64,000 nucleotides of DNA from Okapia johnstoni. Its lineage: Eukaryota; Chordata; Mammalia; Artiodactyla; Giraffidae. Below the pieces are notes generated by a model, which saw nothing but the letters and a program-made list of their open reading frames with translations, was not told the origin of the DNA and ran no database searches. Location of the stretch: NCBI GenBank assembly GCA_024291935.2, contig CM044306.1, forward strand, positions 22,217,501-22,281,500. Reading direction: 5' to 3'. Every line of letters starts with the position of its first letter. Positions within the stretch are counted from its first letter, which is position 1. A program made the position numbers and the translations under genes. Below are positions 22,201-34,200 of the stretch, one piece after another.

Positions 22201-25200
22201 TTGAGAAACCTGTATGCAGGTCAGGCAGCAACAGTTAGAACTGGACATGGAACAACAGACTGGTTCCAAATAGGAAAAGGAGTACGTCAAGGCTGTATAT
22301 TGTCACCCTGCTTATTTAACTTATATGCAGAGTACTTCATGAGAAACGCTGGACTGGAAGAAACACAAGCTGGAATCAAGATTGCTGGGAGAAATATCAA
22401 TAACCTCAGATATGCAGATGACACTACCCTTAGGGCAGAAAGCGAAGAAGAACTAAAGAGCCTCTTGATGAAAGTGAAAGAGGAGAGTGAAAAAGTTGGC
22501 TTAAAGCTCAACGTTCAGAAAACTAAGATCATGGCATCTGGTCCCATCACTTCATGGGAAATAGATGGGAAAACAGTGGAAACAGTGTCAGACTTTATTT
22601 TTTTGGGCTCCAAAATCACTGCTGATGGTGATTGCAGCCATGAAATTAAAAAACGCTTACTCCTTGGAAGGAAGGTTATGACCAACCTAGATAGCATATT
22701 TAAAAGCAGAGACATTATTTTGCCAACAAAGGTCCGTCTAGTCAAGGCTATGGTTTTTCCAGTGGTCATGTATGGATGTGAGAGTTGGACAGTGAAGAAA
22801 GCTGAGTACCGAAGAATTGATGCTTTTGAACTGTGGTGTTGGAGAAGACTTGAGAGTCCCTTGGACTGCAAGAAGATCCAACCAGTCCATCCTAAAGGAG
22901 ATCAGTCCTGGGTGTTCATTGGAAGCACTGATGTTGAAGCTGAAACTCCAATACTTTTGCTACCTCATGCGAAGAGTTGACTCATTGGAAAAGACCCTAA
23001 TGCTGGGAAGGATTGGGGGCAGGAGGAGAAGGGGACGACAGAGGATGAAATGGTTGGATGGCATCACTGACTTGATGGACATGGGTTTGGGTAAACTCCG
23101 GGAGTTGGTGATAGACAGGGAGCCCTGGCATGCTGCAATTCATGGGGTAGAAAAGAGTCAGACATGACTGAGCGACTGAACTGAACTGTGCTGGGTCATT
23201 TGTTGCTCCATAGACTTTTCTCTAGTTGTGGGGAGCGGGGGCTACTCTCTAGTTGTGGTGCTTTGGCTTCTCATTGTGGTGGCTTCTCATTGCTGATCAC
23301 GGTCTCTAGAGCTCAGGCTTCAGTAGTTGCAGCACGAGGGCTCAGTAATTACCGCTCCCTGGCTCTAGAGCACAGGTTCAACAGCTGCGGCACATGAGCT
23401 TAGTGGCTTCGTGGCATGTGGAATCTTCTCAGATCAGGGATTGAACCTATGCCTCCTGCATTGGCAGGCAGATTCTTTACCACTGAGCCACCAGGGAAGC
23501 CATAGTTGAGTTCTTTTAAGACAAGCTGGAGCCCTGAAAATACTGCTTCATAGAAGTATTTGTCTTCATTTTTCTTTATTTCTTCTGGATACGTTTTGCT
23601 GTTTTGCCTGCAGGTTCCCAGCCCTCCTACCTTTTCATATCATCTCTTCTCTTTCTTTCACTTAGTCTCTTTTCCCTCATCTCATAATCATAACTGCTTC
23701 TGCTCCCCAAGGCTCACTGCTCTTCTCCCTTTATTCTCTTAAGAGTGCCTTCAGGGACTTCCACTGGTAGAGAACCTGCCTTCCAATGTGGGGGACGTGG
23801 GTTCGAGCCCTGGTCAGGGAACTAAGATCCCACATGCCACTAGGCAACTAAGCCCGTGAGCTACAAGTAGAGAGGCCCTCAAGCCACAATGAAGACTCAG
23901 CACAGCCAATAAATAAATACATAAAATAAATTAAAAAAAAAAAAAAAGAGTGCCTTCATTCCTCCGGTACCAGTGTCAGCTTCATGCTGATGACTCCCGC
24001 ATGTATCCCACACAGACTCGTATCTCTGCATATTCAAGTGGTTCTGCTTCAAGTGCCCCACAGTTACCTCGTCACATACTTAGCTCTCAGCAACACTGTT
24101 TGGTAATTTGTTGATCTCTGTGCCTTATCAGGTAGCCTGTCAGCAGCTCAGCTGCCTGAATCTTTGTCATCTTTTTGATGTTACTCCTCTGCCTGGCACA
24201 CAGGAAGTATGCTGAGTCAGTGTTTACAAATGAGTAAAAATGAATCTTTAGTCTCCGCTTCCCAGTCCATGTTCATGTCAGGCATGTAGAGGCATGATCC
24301 TTTGAGTCATCTTTGACATGTCCTTTCATTTTATTTATTTATTTTAAGATATGCTTGTTTCATTTGGCTGCATCAGGTCTTAATTGTGGCACATAGGATT
24401 TTTTGCTGCAGGTATATAGGCTTCTCTCTAGTTGTGCTACAAGGGGCTCCAGAGCTCACGGGCTCAGTAGTTGTGGCACAAGGGCTTCGTTGCTCCGAGG
24501 ATGTGGGATCTTAGTTCCCCGACCAGGGATCAAATCCACGTTCCTACTGTGTTGCATGGGGATTCTTAACCACTGGACCACCAGGGAAGTCCATCAAACC
24601 AATCATTTTAATAAGAAAAGAGGTATCTAAAGGGTTAGACCCTCTATTATTGGTTTAAATTATTTTTATTAAAATGTGCAAACATGGGACTTCCCTGGTG
24701 GTTCAGTGGCTAAGATTCTGAACTCTCCATGCAGGGGGCCCAGGTTCATTCCTTGGTCAGGGAACTAGATCCCACGTGTGGCAACTAAGACCTGGCACAG
24801 CGAAATAAGTAAAAATATATATTCAAAACATTTTTTAAAAATGTGCAAAGATATAACTAGAAAGACATTATTTATGCTCATAGTTGTTACATAATCTTAA
24901 TATACAAAAAATGTCATATTCAAAAATCATTGAAACTAATGTTATAGAGAGTACTATTTTGATGAAACTATTTTGCTGCTTGCAATGTCAATGTGATATT
25001 GGTTGCCCCAATACATACTCTTATGAGTTCAGTGCACCTTTATGTTGCATGGAGACCCAATTTTCTCACCACTTTTCCTCTGAGAACCACAGGGAAATAT
25101 TTGGCATGATACTCTGACCCGCATCTTGAGAAACCTGTATGCGGATCAGGAAGCAACAGTTAGAATGAGACATGGAACAACAGACTGGTTCCAGATAGGA

Positions 25201-28200
25201 AAAGGAGTACGTCAAGGCTGTATATTGTCACCCTGCTTACTTAACTTACATGCAGAGTACATCATGAGAAATGCTGGGCTGGGTGAAGCACAAGCTGGAA
25301 TCAAGATTGCCAGGAGAAATACCAATAACCTCAGATATGCAGATGACACCACCCTTACGGCAGAAAGTAAAGAAGAACTAAAGAGCCTCTTGGTGAAAGT
25401 GAAAGAGGAGAGTGAAAAAGTTGGCTTAAAGCTCAACATTCAGAAAACTAAGATCATGGGATCCAGTCCCATCACTTCATGACAAATAGATGGGGAAACA
25501 GTGGCTGACTTTATTTTGAGGGGCTCCAAAATCACTGCAGATGGTGATTGCAGCCATGAAATTAAAAGACACTTACTCCTTGGAAGGAAAGTTATGACCA
25601 ACCTAGATAGCATATTACAAAGCAGAGACATTACTTTGTCAACAAAGGTCCGTTTAGTCAGGCTATGATTTTTCCAGTAGTCATGTATGGATGTGAGAGT
25701 TGGATGGTGAAGAAAGCTGGGCGCCGAAGAATTGATGCTTTTGAACTGTGGTGTTGGAGAAGACTCTTGAGAGTCTCTTGACTGCAAGGAGATCTAACCA
25801 GTCCATCCTAAAGAAAATCAGTCCTGGGTGTTCATTGGAAGGACTGATGTTGAAGCTGAAACTCTAATATTTTGGCCACCTGATGCGAAGAGCTGACTCA
25901 TTTGAAAAGACCCTGATGTTGGGAAAGATTGAGAGCAGGAGGAGAAGGGGACGACAGAGGATGAGATGGTTGGATGGCATCAGTGACTCAATGGACATGA
26001 GTTTGGGTAAACTCTGGGAGTTGGTGATGGACAGGGAGGCCTGGCGTGCTGCGGTTCATGGGGTCGCAAAGAGTCAGACACGACTGAGCGACTGAACTGA
26101 ACTGTGATATAATTTGGCTTCCCTCTTTTGGCTTGAAAATGTAAGTTGTTATGGCTGATCTTTTCTCATTATCCCCTTGAATGTAGTATTACCACTGGTG
26201 CCAATGTGCCAGTAAGCTCCAAAACACGTGATAAACACCACTGCATATGTGGTCACTGGAATTGTTCTTGGTGATGAGCTGATCCAGAATGTTCACATTA
26301 GCTGTTTCAGATTATCCTCGACATGAAGACACAATACAAAGACTTCGTAAAGGAGACTTGAGAAGCCCTGAGCAAAGATCCACGCACCAGGCTGAGGAAC
26401 ATTCTTTCCTCACAAGTTGCTTTAGTTGTGTGGAAATGATCTCTCTGCTAAAATGTAAACTCCATGACAGCAAGTACCATTTCTTCCCAAGTGCTTCATG
26501 GAGTGTGGTGTTTAGCCTTGGCTGAAGAGCCTGTAGAATGAGTCCTATTCTGACCAGCCACACTTTTTTTTTCTTTAATGTTTGGCCGTGCCTTGCAACC
26601 TGTGGGATCCTAATTCCCTGACTACAACCTTGACAGTAAGAGCATGGAGTCCTAACCACTGGACCGCCAGGGAATTCCCCTAGCTGTGCTTATCTATCAC
26701 TGTGTTCAGGTTTTGTGTTTAGTTTGTAGGAGTCTACATTTTCTTTGACTATTTCTTTTTTCTTCCCTTGAACTAGGAAAAAGGAGGAAAAATTGGACTG
26801 GATGTACCAGGGTCCTGGTGGGATGGTGAACCGTGATGAGTACTTGCTGGGGCGTCCTATTGACAAATACGTTTTTGAAAAGATGGAGGAGAAGGAGGCA
26901 GGCTGTTCTTCGGAGACAGGACTCCTCCCAGGCTCTATCTTTGCCCCATCAGGTGCCAATTCCCTTCTGGACATGGCCAGCAAAATCCGAGAGGACCCGC
27001 TTTTCATCATCAGGTACTGATGAGGGTCTGGGAAGGGGGTTTTGTTAGAGATGCTCAGCCGAGATGTTATCTCGCCTCTTGCTTTACAGTTGGGAAGAGA
27101 TTGGTAAATGTACCAGACCAGACCAGATTTATCCATTTACCCTTAGCCGTTAAATAACAAGAGGTAGAAGCAAGGTGAGAAAGACTGGTAGCGTCTTAGA
27201 AATTTGGGGATATGTATAGAGTTCTTTTCCCCTCCCCTCTCCCGCTCCCTTTGTTGGTTTGTTTTCATAGCAGAACTGTTTAAAAAGAAACTTTAGAATC
27301 TTACTTGAAATCTTAATACATAACAGATCAAAGTAAAGCTGCATTTTGGGTGTTAAATGAAACCATGTAGTGTGTGTGTGTTTTTTTAATTTGCATCATT
27401 TTATCTCAAGGATGTAAGATTGAACATTGAAAAATGTTTATTTCTTATTTATATATCTTTATATGTACATATTTTCTCCCATTTTGTAGTAAAATATGCA
27501 TAACATAAAATTTACCATCTTAACAGTTTTTAAGTGTACAATTCAGTGGCAGTTAGGTACATTCACATTGTTGTGTAACCATCACCCGCACCCACCCTTC
27601 TCCAGAGCTTTTTCATCTTTGCAACTGAAACCTTATACTCATTAAACAATAAGTCCCCATTCCCTCCTCTTCCCAGTCTCTGGCAATCACTTCTACTTCC
27701 TGTCTCTATGAGTATACTCTAACTACTCGTATAAGTGGAATCATATGGTATTTATGTTTTTGTGACTCGCCTATTTCAGTCAGCATAATGTCATCAAGGT
27801 TTATCCATGGGCATGTGTCAGAATTTCTGTTTTAAAAATTGTGGTAAAATGCACATGATGTACAATTTCCCATTTAAACCACTCTATGTGTACAGTTCAG
27901 TAGTAAGGCATTTGAATTATTGTGCAGTAAAATCTCCGGAAGTTTTTCATCTCTTTGTTTTTTTTTTTTGTTTGCGAGGCTTACTGGGTCTTCCCTGACC
28001 AGGGGTTGAGCCCAGGCCACCTAAGTGAAAGGCCGGAATCTTAACCTCTAGGCCACCAGGAAAGTCCTCATCTTACAAAACCGAAAATCTATACGCATTA
28101 AACAACTCTCCATTTCCCCTCCCCTGCAGTCCCTGGGAACCACTATTGTATTTTCCATTCCTATTGTTGGACTATTCTGAGCCTCATAGATGTGAAATTG

Positions 28201-31200
28201 TTCAGTATTTGCTTTTCTGTGAGTGGCTTATTTCACTTCGTATAACGTCTTCAAGGTTCACCCAGTTTGTATCAGAATTTCCTTCTTTTCTAAGGCTGAA
28301 TAGTAGTCAGTTGCATGTTTATACATTTTTTAATCCATTCATCTCTCATGCTCATTTGGATTACTTCCCCCTTTTAGATATTGTGGCTATGAACATTGGT
28401 GTACAAATATGCATATTATTTTATAAACTCCTTTTTTCCACCTAATCATATATATGGGGCATCTTTTTTTATTGTTGACCACACTTTTATAACATCATTT
28501 TTAGTATCTATATTTTACAGATATACCATAATTTACTTTATTAATATTCTCCTATTGAATCCCTAACTTATTCCCAGGTTTTCATTGTTCTAATATGAAC
28601 AACTTTTTAGTGACCTTCCTTGATTATATCCCTTCAGTAATAAATTCTTGAGGGAGCATTTATAAGATTCAAGAGTTTGTGAGTATGTACAGGCTGTGAT
28701 AAATGTTGCCAAATCGTCCTCCAGGAAAATTGACCTGTTCATCCTCCTATGAATATGTGAGAATAAAACTTCTTGAAAGAGGAATCAATTCTCTTTACTT
28801 TTCAATGTGTTATCACGCTAAACAGTGGAGGTAGTATTGAAATGCTGCATATGTTTGATACACAAGGTGGCATACATTTACTTGACCAGTTGGGAAGCCC
28901 TGAGCATGCAGCTTAACAAGCAACAGACCAAACTCACTTACTTGCACAACAGGGAGCCAGTGTGGACTTTACCACCCAATACACAATCCCTCATGCAGAC
29001 TTGGGGAAGATTTCTGGCTTTCGCACCATCATGCAGATTGCAGCATAGGGCTTGTCTGCCTGCATTTAGAAAAAAGATTGCTGCATAGAGTTATGGAGAG
29101 TAGAATGAATGACTTATAATTCCCTTTCTGAAGAAAAAATCATAATTTTTACAACTTCTTCTCTTTCTTTAGGAAGAAAGAGGAGGAGAAAAAAAGAGAA
29201 GTATTGAATAATCCTGTGAAAATGAAGAAAATCAAAGAATTGGTAAGTAGTGCATTATGTAAGCATTAAGAACTACTTAACATGAGAACTCCTCTCCATT
29301 TATTCTTATGAGAGGGAAACAGAATGGCTTTAAATGTCTTTGTCTTTTAGAGACTGTCTCCTGGTGATTTTATGCAATCTTATATCAAACTTAGTTATGC
29401 TTGATTTTCTCTTTTATGTCTTTTGGTTGGAAATGCAGCATGTGATGTCATTCTTCCAGAAAAACAGGGGTGTTGGGATATGCCTGTGGAAAGCATGATT
29501 GTACACTGTGTTCAGATCAGGTGGTATCCCATTCATCATTAGGGCCCATTCATCATTCACATATTATGTGGCTGTTTCTTTTTTTTTTTTAGCTTTTTTT
29601 TGGAGTGTAGCGATTGTTGTGAGAGTGTCAGGCGGACCAGGACTCAGCCTTACACACACACGTGTCCCTTCTCCCCTAAACTCCCTTTGTGTGCATGTTT
29701 CTTGGATCAGTTGGTAAGAAAAGTTTAAAAATTGATCTTGCAGTCCCTAATTACTTTCAGTGGAGTTGGATTCTTTTGACATAATAGAAATTCCTAGGCA
29801 GTGGTTCTGAGGACTGTTTCAAAACACAGATTCCCAGCCCCACCCACCAGAAGGTCCATTCAGTAGTCTAGTGGGTGTTTCTGCACAACCAGGGTCAAGA
29901 CCCTCCACTGTTGTCAACAGGGGGTGTCTGATTGATCACGTCCCCAAACCCCTGTAGACCCAGAGACCTGGAGTCAGGCAGTTTGCGCATGACCCTCAGA
30001 GAGACTGAGAGGTCTGGATCATCTTATGCGGTTATGTTCTGGGTATATTCTAGCTGCAAATGAGTCTGGAAAAAAAGGAGAAGAAGAAAAAGAAGGAGAA
30101 GAAAAAGAAGCACAAGAAACATAAGCACAGAAGCTCAGGCAGCGATCGTTGCAGCAGCGAGGATGAGCGCAGCCGGGGGAGGTGAGCGCACTGAGCGGTC
30201 TCCTGCACCATTGATTCACTCACTCTCATTCATTCCACAGACGTGGACGAGCGCCTGCTCTGGGCCAAGAACCGCTAGGTTCTGGGGGCTCAGTGGAGGG
30301 CACTTGCATACTCTGGCTCTCTGCCCATGGAGTTGCCAGCTAGCATTAGAGTTCCTAGAGGTGCTGGCAAGATCCCCAGCAGGGCTGGCTGCAGCCGCGT
30401 CAGTCCTAAATCAGACGTCCTGGATGTGACTTGCAGCTCTTTTTATTTTTGTTTTATTTATTGATTGATTTTTGGGGCCGCACTGCGTGGCACGTGGGAT
30501 CTTAGTTCCTCGATGAGGGATGGGACCTGCTCTTCTTGGGTTGGAAGCTCGGAATCTTAACCGCTGGACTGCCAGGGCAGTCCCACATTTCAGCTCTTGA
30601 TCCCACCAAGACTGAAGTGGTTCTATGGAGGCTTTTTCTTTTTTTTAATGCATTAATGGGCCCATCTGGGCCTGTTCTGTGTCTTCTCTGTGGGAGCCGC
30701 CAGCGCTGTCGCTGCTGACTCAGAGTCCCTAGAATAGCAGCACGAGGTGAGAGGAGAATGTGCTCGGGCGCTGGGGCTGAAAAATGAGGCCCACGGTTTT
30801 TCACAGGAAAAACATGACTGTGCTGATGCATCTTCCAGCAAAGATAGAGAAACACACTCCCACGTGAGAGCCAGGAGGTGGGAGAGGTCACGTTTGAAAC
30901 AGGAAGCACATTTCAGCACAGAGCTGTAAACTGGACCTTTAGGCATCTTCTTTTTCAATGAGTATGTGTTTGATCTCTTAGATCTCAAAAGAAGATGGCA
31001 AATTCTCCCCCTGTTTTGTCCAAAGTCCCTGGATATGGCTTACAGGTAAGGATATGGCTTCTCAAAGGGAGTGACCGTGGGACCATGGAACGTGCCAACC
31101 TGGCAGCCTTTTTGGATATAGAGCATTTTTTTTTAACTTCTTATTTTATTTTGGAGTATAGCTGATATTATGATAGTTTCAGGCGTACAGCAGAAGGACT

Positions 31201-34200
31201 CAGCCATACATATACATGTGTCCATTCTCCTCCAAACTCCCCCCCCGATCCAAGCTGCCACATAACATTGAGCAGAGTTCCCAGTGCTATATTCAGTAGG
31301 CCCTTATTGGTTATCCATTTTAAATATAGCAGTGTGTACCTGTCCATCCCAAACTCCCTAACTATTCCTTCTCCCATCCTATCCCCCTGGCAACCATAAG
31401 TTCGTTCTCTAAGTCTGTGAGTCTGTTTCTATTTTGTAAACAGTTTCATTTCTATCATTTTTAGATTATGCATATCAGGGATGTCATATGGTATTTCGCC
31501 TTCTTTGTCTGACTTTTATTTCACTCAGTATGACAGTCTCTAAGTCCGTCCATGTTGCTGCATGGACATAGAGCATTTTTAGCAGCCAGTCAGACACACA
31601 GAAAGAAGGGAGTTTGGGCAGCAGAGGCTGGGATTGCTGGGGAACAGGCCTCTTCCTTACACCTGAGCCTCTCACTACGCTGAAGTCCCTCTGAGTAGAG
31701 GGGCTAAACCACCAATGGGCATTTAGGCATTCCCCCCTTCCTTCTGCAGATAATTTACATGAAATGCATACATTTTAAGTGTACAGGTTGATGACTTTTT
31801 GATAAATGTACATCCCTCTGGACTCCTTTTTTCCCCTCAGGTCCTGTCCTCCATGTTCTGCTTCCTACTCCCCCTCAGGCTGTAGAGAAGAGCCAGCCCA
31901 ATTTAAGTGCTTGGGTGATATATCCTTTTAGAGCATTCTGAAGATAACTTTCCTTAGTGTATGCAGCTCTCAGTGATAACCATATGATGGGATTTGTATA
32001 CCCAGTTGGTCCCTTATAGGACCTCAGTGTTTATTCATTTTCTTGTTTCACTGCATCTTCTCCTGAGCTGCTTTATCTTCCTACATACAGTTTTCTTTCC
32101 TTTCCTTGATGATACAGGTCAGGAACTCCGACCATAGCCAGGGACTGCAGGGTTCTCTGATGGCTGAACAAAAGGGAGCACATGGGTTGAAGAATTATTC
32201 CAGGTCCAGGAGCTCCTCTTCCTCACCTCCCAGACATACCAGCAAGAAGAGCACCAGGGAAGCAGGGTCCCGGGATAGGAGGTCCCGATCCCCTGGCAGA
32301 AGGTCTCGATCCCCAAGGCCAAGCAAACTGTGAGTGTGGGAATTCAGTGGGCAATAACCTGTGAATGTGGGGGCCTGGTCACAGCTGGGGTTTGCTTTTG
32401 GCCTTATCTGTTCATCAACTCTTCCAAATGTCTTTGCTTTGTTATTATTGTTACTTTTTTTTTTTTAATGTAACGCTCAAATTTCTAGAACTACATATTT
32501 GTATGTGTGGAATCTCTGGAGTGAGAGTAATATCAAATCTTATGTATCCTTATGCCACTGTTTTTCTTCCAGTTCTTCCCTCTATTTTGTTCAATTTGGG
32601 TTATGATTCTGAAGCTGTTAGCTTTTCTTCCATCTTTTGAAGGACATGATAGAAGCCCCTATATTGAAAAAGCTTTTCTCCTCTCTGCCCTCTGTATCTG
32701 TTACAGGCACAACACTAAGGTAAATAGGAGAGACAGAGGCCGAAGTAAGAGCCCGTCTCCTAAAAAGGAAGTTTACCAAAGGCGGCATGCTCCTGGGTAC
32801 ACCAGGTGAGTCCAGAGCCCAGGAGGTTCACTTCAGACTCCCAGGCCTGAGTCTAGGAGTGGCTCAGACCAGGGCAAGAGGATAATCTGTATCACCTTTT
32901 TTGTTTACCCCTTTCTTATTCCACTTGTTAACTTTTAACCATCCACCCTGCCCCCTACTCCATGTGAGTCACATTGAAAGGACAAAGTAAATAGTTTTGA
33001 ACTATTGAACTAATGACCAGTTCACTAAGTGACTCTCTGTCAACATCTGTAAACCATGGTTATTCTCAGAGAGATTTCCACAGGAAGCTTTTCTTAAGAG
33101 TGCTCTTTCTTGAGGCATCAGCTGAAAGGGAAGCAGGGTCTCCTTGAGGGCAAACGCCCTAAGATCAACTCTGCGTTTGAATTAGGTATGGCTTGGGTCT
33201 GACAGAACATGGATGTACAGTCTCGGGACCTGAGTGGAGTTGGCTGTGCCCTTGAGAGGCTGTCCCAAAGGGTTTCAATTGCTCTTAGAAGTTATTAGAT
33301 GAGGGGATTTCCCTAGTGGTCCAGTGGTTAGGACTCTGCACTTTCACTGCTGAGGGCTTGGGTTCAATTCCTGGTGGAGGAACTAAGATTTGGCAAAAAA
33401 AAAAAAAAAAAAGAGTTGGGCAACTTTTGTGTGCTTCCTTTAACTGCCTCCCCAGTTGGCTGCATATAGAATCACCTGAAAAGCTTAAAGAAAACCCAAA
33501 ATCCCATTCCCTGGCGGCTCCTATGACTTAATTTCTGGGAGGATGAGACGGTTATTTAGGATCAGCGACTCAATGGACATGAATTACCTCAGTAATTCCC
33601 GTACACAACCAGCACTGAAAAATCACTGAGTTCATAACAACCTCTTTCAATCACTATGGTGTTAGAAGAGATGCAGACTCTAAGGTCCCTTTTAACTCTT
33701 AATTGCCTGATTCCCTAAGTTTAAGGTTTAATTTTGACCGGCAACTTTCCAAAATATCACATATTTCCCTGCCTTCCAGAGGGGGACGGTATACTGCATG
33801 TTTAATCTCGTGTTGGTGTCTCTGGGTCAGTTCTTCAGCTGTGCTGTAATCCATGCTCTTCTTAGGGGTGGATGCTCATGACTATGTGTATTTTTTTTTT
33901 TTTTTAATATATTTTAAGACCCTTGGTCAGTGCAAGGTCTGCTTTTTCAGATCCTGCTTTGTTTTTCTGTCTCTTGCCATCTGCCATCACTTGAATTTGT
34001 CTCACTTTGTCAACCTTTTCTTAGTGCTGTTAGAATTTTTGTTGAATTTTGTGATTTAGAACGAGTTAGAATAAACAGGTTCCTACTGTATAGGACCAAT
34101 AGACCGATATTTCAATAAAGTTTAAAAAGAAGTGAGTTAGAGCCCTCAAGATCTCAGTCTTCCAGGAATGGAAACACAGAAACTTGAAAAGATGGATTTT

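Noticed and set aside
22168..22980. 270-codon frame as a host gene
   Set aside because: BovB reverse transcriptase, 5'-truncated, framed by target-site duplications.
30502..30909. 135-codon minus-strand frame
   Set aside because: Partly made of CHR SINE sequence; no family resemblance; lies in CWC25 intron 5.
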